Translations under genes and position numbers: made by a program
The notes under the pieces: model-generated
What the model was told of the DNA's origin: nothing
Database searches by the model: none
Seen by the model: the letters and a program-made list of their open reading frames with translations, nothing else
Part shown: in pieces, positions 24,721 through 31,953 of the stretch
Numbering within the stretch: position 1 is the stretch's first letter
Layout of the letters: every line of letters starts with the position of its first letter
NCBI GenBank assembly: GCA_003449195.1
Contig: DMID01000160.1
Span: 1-32,791 of the forward strand
DNA: 32,791 nucleotides
Reading direction: 5' to 3'
DNA from: Lysobacteraceae bacterium
Lineage (GTDB): Bacteria > Pseudomonadota > Gammaproteobacteria > Xanthomonadales > Xanthomonadaceae

Positions 24721-25928
24721 TGAAGCGGGTTGACATGATCAAGCAGATCGCGGCAGTGGCGTTGCTTGCCACCGCACTGACCGGTTGCAGCACGGTCAAG
24801 GGCTGGTTCGCGGGCAAGAATGCCTCGGCAAAGAAAGCCGCCGAGCCGGCCGAGCTGGTGGACTTCAAGCCCAGCATGAAGGTCTCCAAGCTGTGGAGCG
24901 AGCACGTCGGCAAGGGCGAGAAGCGTACCGGCGTGCGTCAGACCCCGGTCGTGGCCGACGGCCACGTCTACGTGGCGGCACTCGAAGGCGGCGTGCGTGC
25001 CCTGGATCTGCAGTCCGGCAAGGAGCTGTGGAAGTACGTGCCGGAGAAGGAAAAGAAGAAGGCGCGGTTGCGCCTGTCCGGTGGTCCGGGCGCAGGCGAC
25101 GGGCTGGTGGTGGTGGGCAGCCTCGGCGGCGACGTGATCGCGCTGGATGCCACCAACGGCAGCAAGAAGTGGCAGGCCCGCATCAATGCCGAGATCATCA
25201 CGGCGCCGGCGGTGTCGCAGGGCATGGTGTTCGTGCGCAGCAACGATGGCCGCATCACCGCGCTGGATGCCGCCACCGGCGAGCGTCGCTGGTTCCACGA
25301 TCAGGAGCTGCCGCTGCTGACCGTGCGCGGCAATGCCGCAGTCGTGGCGGGGCCGGGCGTGCTGTTCGTCGGCAATGACGATGGCACCCTGTCCACGCTG
25401 GCGATGAACGATGGCCGCGTGCTGTGGCAGCAGACCATCGGTTCGCCGGAAGGCCGCAGCGAGCTGGACCGCATGGCCGACGTGGACGCCGCGCCGGTGC
25501 TGGAAGGCACCACGCTGTTTGCCAGCAGCTACAAGAACGAAACCCAGGCCATCGAGGGCCCGACCGGCCGTCCGATGTGGACGCGCGACCATGGCGGCAT
25601 CGGCGGCGTGGGTGTTTCGTCGGGCCTGGTGATCGTGTCCGACCGCGACGGCACGGTGTGGGCGCTGGACAAGATCAGCGGCGCACCGATGTGGTCGCAG
25701 CCCGCGCTTGCGCGGCGTTCGCTGACCGGCCCGGCCGTGCAGGGTGATTATGTGGCCGTTGGCGATTACAAGGGCTACGTTCACTGGATGCGGCTGGACA
25801 ACGGCGAGTTTGCAGCACGCGAGCGCGTCGGCCGCAAGGCCATCCTCGGTCAACCCGTGCAGGCCGACGGCTTGCTGCTGGTGCAAGACACCAAGGGCGA
25901 GCTGACCGCCTTCAAGCTGGGTCAGTAA
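24720..25928 (+). CDS. bamB: Outer membrane protein assembly factor BamB
   Basis: 402 residues (E. coli 392). The signal peptide ends in the lipobox LTGC (C23). An eight-bladed beta-propeller of PQQ-like repeats follows: the repeated motif of a strand, VYVAALEGGVRALDLQSGKELW, then VIALDATNGSKKW, ITALDAATGERRW and VWALDKISGAPMW. It is the periplasmic lipoprotein scaffold of the BAM complex that inserts beta-barrel proteins. The ATG shares its A with the yfgM stop; a second in-frame ATG five codons on (MIKQIAA) is also possible and would leave a normal signal peptide. der follows after 10 bp. Confidence 0.95.
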   Translation: MKRVDMIKQIAAVALLATALTGCSTVKGWFAGKNASAKKAAEPAELVDFKPSMKVSKLWSEHVGKGEKRTGVRQTPVVADGHVYVAALEGGVRALDLQSGKELWKYVPEKEKKKARLRLSGGPGAGDGLVVVGSLGGDVIALDATNGSKKWQARINAEIITAPAVSQGMVFVRSNDGRITALDAATGERRWFHDQELPLLTVRGNAAVVAGPGVLFVGNDDGTLSTLAMNDGRVLWQQTIGSPEGRSELDRMADVDAAPVLEGTTLFASSYKNETQAIEGPTGRPMWTRDHGGIGGVGVSSGLVIVSDRDGTVWALDKISGAPMWSQPALARRSLTGPAVQGDYVAVGDYKGYVHWMRLDNGEFAARERVGRKAILGQPVQADGLLLVQDTKGELTAFKLGQ

Positions 25929-25938
25929 GGGGACTGCG

Positions 25939-27339
25939 ATGCTGCCACTGGTCGCCCTGGTCGGACGGCCGAATGTCGGCAAGTCCACCATTTTCAATGC
26001 GCTCACGCGCAGCCGCGACGCGCTGGTCCACGACCAGCCCGGCGTCACCCGCGACCGCCATTACGGCGTGTGCAGGCTGGACGAGGACAACCCGTTCCTG
26101 CTCGTCGATACCGGCGGCATCGCCGGCGACGAGGAAGGGCTGGCCGGCGCCACCGCGCGGCAGGCCCGGGCTGCGGCTGCCGAAGCGGACCTGATCCTGT
26201 TCGTCGTGGACGGGCGCGATGGGCCTTCCGCGCTCGACGACGAGATCCTCGCGTGGCTGCGCAAGTTGTCGCGGCCCACGCTGCTGGTGATCAACAAGAT
26301 CGACGGCACCGACGAGCACGCGGTGCGCTCGGAATTCGCCCGTTACGGTTTTGCCGATACCTTCACCGTGTCGGCCGCGCATCGCAGCGGCCTGGACGAT
26401 CTGGTGGACGAAGTCGTCGAACGCCTGCCCGAAGAGGGCGCCGGCGAAGTACTCGACGACGATCCGCAGCGCATGCGCGTGGCCTTCGTCGGCCGCCCGA
26501 ACGTGGGCAAGTCCACGCTGGTCAACCGTCTGCTCGGCGAGGAGCGGGTCATCGCTTCGGATGTGCCGGGCACCACCCGCGATTCGATCTCGGTCGATCT
26601 GGAGCGTGACGGCCGCGAGTACCGTCTGATCGACACCGCCGGCCTGCGCCGCCGTTCGAAGGTGGACGAGGCGGTCGAGAAGTTCAGCGTGGTCAAGACC
26701 ATGCAGTCGATCGAGCAATGCCAGGTGGCGGTGCTGCTGCTCGATGCCAGCGAGGGCGTCACCGATCAGGATGCCAGCGTGCTCGGGGCGATCCTCGAAG
26801 CCGGGCGCGCGCTCGTGGTGGCGATCAACAAGTGGGATGGCTTGAGCGATTACCAGCGCGAGCAGGCCGAGGTGTTGCTGCGGCTCAAGCTCGGTTTCGT
26901 GGATTGGGCCGAAGCGGTGCGCATTTCCGCGCTGCATGGTTCCGGCCTGCGCGAGTTGTTCCGCGCGATCCACCGTGCGCATGCTTCGGCCACCAAGGAG
27001 TTTTCCACCGCCGAGGTCAACAAGGCGCTGGAAATCGCCTACGAGAGCAATCCGCCGCCGAGCGTGCGCGGCCATGTCTCCAAGCTGCGCTATGTGCACC
27101 CGGGCGGTAGCAACCCGCCGACCTTCATCGTCCACGGCACCCGTTTGAAGGAGTTGCCGGAGTCGTACAAGCGCTATCTGGAAAACTTCTTCCGCAAGCG
27201 TTTCAAGCTGGTCGGCACGCCGGTGCGCTTCGTGTTCCGCGAAGGGGCCAACCCCTACGAGGGCAAGAAGAACGTGCTCACCGAGCGTCAGGTGGCCAAG
27301 AAGAAACGCCTCATCCGCCACGTCAAGCGCGGCAAGTAG
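25939..27339 (+). CDS. der: Ribosome biogenesis GTPase Der (EngA)
   Basis: 466 residues (E. coli 490). Two tandem GTPase domains are plain: the first P-loop GRPNVGKST at residues 8-16 with DTGG and NKID, and the second GRPNVGKST at 185-193 with DTAG and NKWD. The C-terminal KH-like domain includes RYVHPGGSNPPTF and ends in a lysine-rich tail. It is required for 50S subunit maturation. AAGGGGA lies 6 nt before the ATG. It is the last gene of the ndk-der run; the 58 bp after it hold a possible new promoter for moeB. Confidence 0.97.
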   Translation: MLPLVALVGRPNVGKSTIFNALTRSRDALVHDQPGVTRDRHYGVCRLDEDNPFLLVDTGGIAGDEEGLAGATARQARAAAAEADLILFVVDGRDGPSALDDEILAWLRKLSRPTLLVINKIDGTDEHAVRSEFARYGFADTFTVSAAHRSGLDDLVDEVVERLPEEGAGEVLDDDPQRMRVAFVGRPNVGKSTLVNRLLGEERVIASDVPGTTRDSISVDLERDGREYRLIDTAGLRRRSKVDEAVEKFSVVKTMQSIEQCQVAVLLLDASEGVTDQDASVLGAILEAGRALVVAINKWDGLSDYQREQAEVLLRLKLGFVDWAEAVRISALHGSGLRELFRAIHRAHASATKEFSTAEVNKALEIAYESNPPPSVRGHVSKLRYVHPGGSNPPTFIVHGTRLKELPESYKRYLENFFRKRFKLVGTPVRFVFREGANPYEGKKNVLTERQVAKKKRLIRHVKRGK

Positions 27340-27385
27340 GCCGCGCCTGTCCCGCGATGTCGGCCCAGCGCAGCGGCATTGCGGC

Positions 27386-27391
27386 GATAAT
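27386..27391 (+). promoter_or_regulatory. Putative -10 element giving a leaderless moeB mRNA
   Basis: GATAAT (5 of 6 to TATAAT) ends six bases before the moeB ATG. A start at the usual distance would fall on the A of the ATG itself. No Shine-Dalgarno is present between them (CCGGCC). The -35 side is not recognisable. Confidence 0.5.
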
Positions 27392-27397
27392 CCGGCC

Positions 27398-28534
27398 ATG
27401 AGCATTTCCCTGCTGAATCCGGCCCAGGTCCGCGAGCGCCAGCGGCGCGGCGCGGTACTGGTGGACGTGCGCGAAGCGCACGAGCGTTCTGCCGGCATGG
27501 CCGAAGGGGCCATCGGGGCATCCAGGGCGGAACTGGAACGCGACCCCGCACACTGGCTGCCCGATCGGCACGCCGAAATCCTGCTGATCTGCCAGAGCGG
27601 CCGGCGCTCGCTGGCCGCTGCGCAGACGCTGGCCCGCCATGGCTACGCCGACCTGGCCTCGGTCGAAGGCGGCACCACGCGCTGGATGGCCGAAGGCCTG
27701 CCGGTCGTCGTGCCGACGCTGGATGCGGACACGCTGGATTTCAACGCGCGCTATTCGCGCCACCTGTTGTTGCCGCAGGTGGGCGAGGACGGCCAGTGCA
27801 GGCTTGAGGCCGCGCGCGTGCTGCTGGTCGGTGCCGGTGGATTGGGTTCGCCGGTGGCCTGCTACTTGGCGGCGGCCGGGGTGGGCCATCTGCGCATTGC
27901 CGACGACGACGTGGTCGAGCTGTCCAACCTGCAGCGGCAGATCCTGCATGCACAGGCGCGGATCGGCTTGCCGAAGGTGGAGTCGGCCCGGCAGGCGCTG
28001 TCCGCCTTGAACCCGCGCGTGCAGGTGGAGGCGGTGCCCGAGCGCATCACTGCGGACAACGTCGAAAGGCTGCTCGACGGCGTGGACGTCGTGCTCGACG
28101 GGGCCGACAACTTTCCCGCGCGCTACCTGCTCAACGATGCCTGCGTGAAGCTCGGCAAGCCGCTGGTATACGGTGCGGTCGAGCGCTTCACAGGGCAGGC
28201 GAGCGTGTTCGACGCCGGCCGTCATCGCGGTCAATGCCCCTGCTATCGCTGCCTGTTCCCCGAGCCGCCGGGACCGGACGAAGCGCCCAATTGCGCCGAA
28301 GCCGGGGTTCTGGGCGTGTTGCCCGGCGTGATCGGGTTGTTGCAGGCCACCGAGGCGCTCAAGCTGCTGCTCGGCATCGGCGAGCCGCTCACCGGCCGCC
28401 TGCTGCATTTCGATGCGCTGGCCATGCGTTTCCGCGAAACGCGGGTACGGCCCGACCCGGATTGCCTTGTATGCGCGCCGGGGCGGGCATTTCCGGGTTA
28501 CATCGACTATCAGGCGTTCTGTTCGGCGAGGTGA
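27398..28534 (+). CDS. moeB: Rhodanese-MoeB/ThiF fusion, molybdopterin-synthase adenylyltransferase type
   Basis: 378 residues. Residues 1-105 form a rhodanese domain with the active Cys C65 in ICQSGRRS. Residues 112-360 form an E1-like adenylylating domain: RYSRHLLLPQVGEDGQ, the ATP loop GAGGLGSP (145-152), DDDVVELSNLQRQ, DGADNFPARYLLND, the zinc pairs C282/C285 and C356/C359, and C299 in NCAEAGVLG. MoeB activates the C-terminal Gly of MoaD so that sulphur can be added; a fused rhodanese would supply that sulphur. In MOCS3-type proteins the rhodanese is C-terminal, while here it is N-terminal. ThiS activation is an alternative role. The end overlaps the convergent LysR gene by 25 bp. Confidence 0.9.
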   Translation: MSISLLNPAQVRERQRRGAVLVDVREAHERSAGMAEGAIGASRAELERDPAHWLPDRHAEILLICQSGRRSLAAAQTLARHGYADLASVEGGTTRWMAEGLPVVVPTLDADTLDFNARYSRHLLLPQVGEDGQCRLEAARVLLVGAGGLGSPVACYLAAAGVGHLRIADDDVVELSNLQRQILHAQARIGLPKVESARQALSALNPRVQVEAVPERITADNVERLLDGVDVVLDGADNFPARYLLNDACVKLGKPLVYGAVERFTGQASVFDAGRHRGQCPCYRCLFPEPPGPDEAPNCAEAGVLGVLPGVIGLLQATEALKLLLGIGEPLTGRLLHFDALAMRFRETRVRPDPDCLVCAPGRAFPGYIDYQAFCSAR

Positions 28535-29463
28535 GCCGGCGGCATGCCGGGCTGCGATGCCGGCTCCAGATGCGGTGCCAGCAGCGCGTCCAGCCAATCG
28601 ATGAAGCATTGCAGCGCACGTGACAACCGCCGCTGCGGTGGATACAGGGCAGCGACCGGCAAGCCCGGCAGGTTCAGGCCGGGCAGGCGGATTTCGACCA
28701 GTTGTCCGGCTGCGAGCAGATCGGCCACGTCGTAGCGGGGTACCTGGATCACGCCCAAGCCGGCCAGCGCACAGGCAATGTAGGTTTCGGCATTGGCCAC
28801 CGATACCCGCCCGTGCAATTGCACGGCATGCACGTGCCCGCGCGCGTCGAGGAATTCCCAGCGTTCGCCCTTGCCGGCTGCGATGCGGCCGAAGTGCACG
28901 GCCGGCAGGTGTGCGAAGCCGGCCGGATTGGCGGGCATGCCATGCCGGGCCAGCAGCGCAGGGCTGGCGCAATTGACTTGGGCGAAGCGGCCGAACGACC
29001 GCGACACCAGTTCCGGCACGGCGGTTTCGCCTACGCGCAGGACGCAGTCGATGCCTTCTTCGGCCAGATGGCTGAGCCGGTCGGTGCTGCCCAGTTCGAT
29101 GGCAAGGGCCGGGTGCTGGTCGAGAAAGGCCGGCAGGGCCGGGGCCACCAGCTTGCGGGCGATCCGGGCGGGGACCTCCACGCGCAACTGGCCACTCAAC
29201 GCGTGTTCGCGGTGGAACAGCCCGCGCATGTCCTCGGCGTCCGACAGCAGGCGCCGCGCGCGTTCGAGCAGCAACTCGCCCTCGCTGCTCAGCCGCACGC
29301 GGCGGGTGGTGCGCTGGAACAGGGGCACGCCGAGGTGCTGTTCCAGCCGCTGCACGGCGGTGGAAACCGACGACGGTGCCATGCCGAGCTGATCGGCCGC
29401 CTTGCTGAAGCTGCCGGCATTGGCCACTCGCCCGAACACGTCGAGAGACTGGAGCAGATCCAT
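28510..29463 (-). CDS. LysR-family transcriptional regulator
   Basis: 317 residues. The winged helix-turn-helix is at residues 1-62 (FGRVANAGSFSKAADQLGMAPSSVSTAVQRLEQ, here shown only as landmarks: SFSKAA, SSVS, LFQRTTR). The substrate-binding domain from about 90 begins GQLRVEVPARIARKLVAP and belongs to the CrgA-like subgroup. Such regulators usually control the divergent neighbour, here an SDR gene 103 bp away. An inverted repeat TTGCCG-N19-CGGCAA in the gap is a candidate site. The C-terminal 25 bp overlap the moeB end. The inducer cannot be told. Confidence 0.92.
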   Translation of the reverse strand: MDLLQSLDVFGRVANAGSFSKAADQLGMAPSSVSTAVQRLEQHLGVPLFQRTTRRVRLSSEGELLLERARRLLSDAEDMRGLFHREHALSGQLRVEVPARIARKLVAPALPAFLDQHPALAIELGSTDRLSHLAEEGIDCVLRVGETAVPELVSRSFGRFAQVNCASPALLARHGMPANPAGFAHLPAVHFGRIAAGKGERWEFLDARGHVHAVQLHGRVSVANAETYIACALAGLGVIQVPRYDVADLLAAGQLVEIRLPGLNLPGLPVAALYPPQRRLSRALQCFIDWLDALLAPHLEPASQPGMPPAHLAEQNA

Positions 29464-29472
29464 GATTGTTCT

Positions 29473-29503
29473 TTGCCGTCGAATTCAATTTCAGATTCGG
29501 CAA
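29473..29503. promoter_or_regulatory. Inverted repeat between the LysR and SDR genes, candidate operator
   Basis: TTGCCG (29473-29478) and CGGCAA (29498-29503) are perfect inverted arms 19 bp apart, with GAATTC and GATTC inside adding partial symmetry. It starts 9 bp outside the LysR ATG. A TTTATC hexamer (29506-29511) just beyond it could be the -10 of the SDR gene, so a bound LysR would lie next to the polymerase. Confidence 0.5.
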
Positions 29504-29566
29504 GGTTTATCCGAAACGGGCGAGGAATGAAACTGCCTCCATCCCGTCCATGTCGGAACCCCCCCG

Positions 29567-30343
29567 ATGAGTGGTACGCATTCCCTTGACGGCAAGACCG
29601 TCCTGATCGCCGGTGGCGGCAAGAACCTCGGTGGCCTGCTGGCCCGCGATCTGGCCGCGCATGGCGTGGCGGCGGTGGCGGTGCACTACAACAGCGAGAC
29701 TTCCCGGGCCGCTGCCGAGGAGACGGTGGCCACCGTGCGGGCGATCGGCGCAAAGGCCGAGGCGTTCCAGGCTGACCTCAGCACTGCGGCGGCTGTGGAA
29801 AAACTCTTTGCCGATGCCAAGGCCGCGTTCGGACGCATCGACATCGCCATCAACACCGTCGGCAAGGTGCTGAAGAAGCCGATCGTCGAGATTTCCGAGG
29901 CCGAGTACGACGAGATGTTCGCGGTCAACAGCAAGAGCGCGTTCTTCTTCATCAAGGAAGCCGGCAGGCAACTGGAGGACAACGGCAAGCTGGTGACGCT
30001 GGTGACGTCGCTGCTGGGCGCGTTCACTCCGTTCTATGCGGCTTACGCGGGCGGCAAGGCGCCGGTGGAGCACTTCACCCGGGCGGCAGCCAAGGAATTC
30101 GGTGCACGCGGCATCTCGGTGAACGCGGTCGGCCCGGGGCCGATGGACACGCCGTTCTTCTATGGACAGGAAGGCGCCGATGCGGTGGCTTATCACAAAT
30201 CCGCTGCCGCACTGTCGCCCTTCAGCAAGACCGGCCTGACCGACATCGAGGATGTGGCGCCTTTCATTCGCCATCTGGTCAGCGAAGGCTGGTGGATCAC
30301 CGGCCAGACCATCCTGATCAACGGCGGCTACACGACGAAGTGA
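29567..30343 (+). CDS. Short-chain dehydrogenase/reductase
   Basis: 258 residues, a classical SDR. The cofactor loop is the variant IAGGGKNLGG (14-23) in place of TGxxxGxG. The catalytic set S148, Y160 and K164 (YAGGK) is complete, and INTVG stands for the usual NNAG. The C-terminal GQTILINGGYTTK is typical. The N-terminal HYNSETSR suggests NADP(H) preference. Activity on a specific substrate cannot be assigned. The ATG at 29567 has no Shine-Dalgarno (a C-run precedes it). It is divergent from the LysR gene, which probably controls it. Confidence 0.9.
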   Translation: MSGTHSLDGKTVLIAGGGKNLGGLLARDLAAHGVAAVAVHYNSETSRAAAEETVATVRAIGAKAEAFQADLSTAAAVEKLFADAKAAFGRIDIAINTVGKVLKKPIVEISEAEYDEMFAVNSKSAFFFIKEAGRQLEDNGKLVTLVTSLLGAFTPFYAAYAGGKAPVEHFTRAAAKEFGARGISVNAVGPGPMDTPFFYGQEGADAVAYHKSAAALSPFSKTGLTDIEDVAPFIRHLVSEGWWITGQTILINGGYTTK

Positions 30344-30669
30344 GTCGCGGCCAGGCGGGATGTGCTCCATGTTCCGTGCGACCAAGGCCATGAAGGCCGT
30401 CGGAACGATCCTGTCGGCAGGGCTGTTGATGGGGTTCGCCTTGTTGCAGTGGGCTGCCTCTATGCCAGGTGGGGGTTTCCCGCTTTACGAGGCAGGCATT
30501 GGGCAAGGCATGGAGCCGGTAAGACAGCCGTCTTCCCGCAGCCGTCAACCTGGGCAGGCCCGTCAGGCATCTGCTTCCGGCCGGCGCTTCAACCGCAGCG
30601 GTGACCAAGGGGCTGTTGCCGGCAACAAAGGCTTGTCAGACTTGCGGCAAAGAGAAAAAACGACTCCGC
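30344..30669. other. 326-bp gap with no convincing gene
   Basis: A weak small frame begins at 30360 or 30369 on the plus strand; its first 35 residues are hydrophobic (SAGLLMGFALLQWAAS) but the rest is Arg/Ser/Gln-rich and runs into the next gene in another frame, so I do not call it. A hairpin with AAGAC and GTCTT arms lies at 30521-30534. A perfect 12-bp palindrome GTTGCCGGCAAC lies at 30615-30626 and TTGCGGCAA at 30642-30650, shortly before the LtrA start. I found no riboswitch signature. Confidence 0.5.
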
Positions 30670-31863
30670 ATGAATCTGCCCGCCCATCCGCTGCTGCGCG
30701 TCCGTGACGGCCACGAGGCCAAGGTCGGCTATGCCGAGCTGTTCTTCGATCTGGTGTACGTGTTTGCGGTCACCCAGGTCTCGCATTTCCTGCTCGGCAA
30801 CCTGAGCACGCTGGGCGCTGCGCAGGCCTTGCTGCTGTGGTTTGCGGTATGGCTGGGCTGGCAATACACCTGTTGGCTGACCAACTGGTTCGACCCCGAA
30901 CGCCCTGCGGTGCGCGCGTTCCTGTTCGCGCAGATGGGCGTGGCGCTGGTGTTCGCGACGGCCTTGCCGGATGCCTTCGGCGAGCGCGGCCGGGTGGTGG
31001 CCGCCTGCTATGCGGTGATGCAGGTGGGGCGCTCGCTGTTCGCCTGGCTGAGCCTGCGCGGCAGGCATCCGCTGGCAGCCAACTACGCGCGCATCCTCGC
31101 CTGGTCGCTGTTGTCGGCAAGCCTGTGGCTGGCCGGCGGCATGCAGGACGACATCGCCACGCGGATGGGGCTGTGGGCGCTGGCGATCCTGGCCGAATAC
31201 GTGGCGCCGATGCTGCGCTTTCCCGTCCCGGGGCTGGGGCACTCGGACAGCCGCAACGAGTGGACGGTGGAAGGCGGCCACATGGTCGAGCGCGCCGCGT
31301 TGTTCGTGATCGTCGCGCTGGGCGAGCTGATCCTCGTCACCGGCGCCAGCCTGGCCCACGAGCATGCGTGGGAAGCGCCGGTGCTGGTCGCCTTCGCGGT
31401 GGCCTTCATCGCCAGCGTGGCGATGTGGTGGATCTACTTCAACACCGGCGTGCACGATGCCGGCGACATGATCACGCGCTCCGACGACCCGGGCCGGCAT
31501 GCTGCATGGTTCAACTACGTGCACGTGGCGATCATTGCCGGCATCGTCGTCGGGGCGGTTGGCAACGAGCTGGCCATCGACCACCCGGACCGCCATGCCG
31601 ACGTGGTCGGCACGCTGGTGCTGTGCGGCGGGCCGGCGCTGTTCCTGCTCGGCAATGGCTTGTACAAGCTGGCGGTGTATCGCCGCTGGCCGCTGTCGCA
31701 CCTGATAGGGTTGGGGCTGCTGGCCGTGCTGGCGGCCTGTGCATGGCTGACCGATCTGTTGATGGTCAATGCCCTGGCCACGGCGACGTTGATCGTGGTG
31801 GCGGCGTGGGAGACACGTTCGCGCGGCCCGCGCCGGCCCGGCGAGCATGGCGTGGCCGATTGA
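30670..31863 (+). CDS. Low-temperature-requirement A (LtrA) family membrane protein
   Basis: 397 residues with about ten to eleven hydrophobic helices. The family landmark YAELFFDLVYVFAVTQVSH (19 residues) starts at residue 20. LTNWFDPE follows the second helix, and EYVAPMLRFP and HMVERAALFVIVALGE are other typical LtrA blocks. The name comes from a Listeria mutant that grew poorly in the cold; no biochemical activity is established. An in-frame GTG 23 codons earlier (30601) would add a Lys/Cys-rich lead unlike the family, so the ATG at 30670 is chosen; only AAGAGA stands upstream. It appears to be a single gene, with folD 90 bp downstream. Confidence 0.85.
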   Translation: MNLPAHPLLRVRDGHEAKVGYAELFFDLVYVFAVTQVSHFLLGNLSTLGAAQALLLWFAVWLGWQYTCWLTNWFDPERPAVRAFLFAQMGVALVFATALPDAFGERGRVVAACYAVMQVGRSLFAWLSLRGRHPLAANYARILAWSLLSASLWLAGGMQDDIATRMGLWALAILAEYVAPMLRFPVPGLGHSDSRNEWTVEGGHMVERAALFVIVALGELILVTGASLAHEHAWEAPVLVAFAVAFIASVAMWWIYFNTGVHDAGDMITRSDDPGRHAAWFNYVHVAIIAGIVVGAVGNELAIDHPDRHADVVGTLVLCGGPALFLLGNGLYKLAVYRRWPLSHLIGLGLLAVLAACAWLTDLLMVNALATATLIVVAAWETRSRGPRRPGEHGVAD

Positions 31864-31953
31864 AAGCGGCCCGGATTGCGGCGCAGGCGTGTCGTGTCCC
31901 GGCGAATCGGGGACAATGGCGCGTCTCCCTCGTGCCGCTGCCGCCTGCCTGCG

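Noticed and set aside
24609..26048. A 479-codon minus-strand frame over bamB
   Set aside because: It is antisense to bamB, low in recognisable domains and without context.
30601..30669. GTG start of the LtrA gene with a CxxC lead
   Set aside because: The 23 extra residues do not resemble the family N-terminus, which fits the ATG at 30670.
31891..31920. Promoter of folD (GACAAT with a GTCCC/GGGAC repeat)
   Set aside because: Only four of six bases match, no -35 is seen and the repeat is short; too weak to list as a feature.
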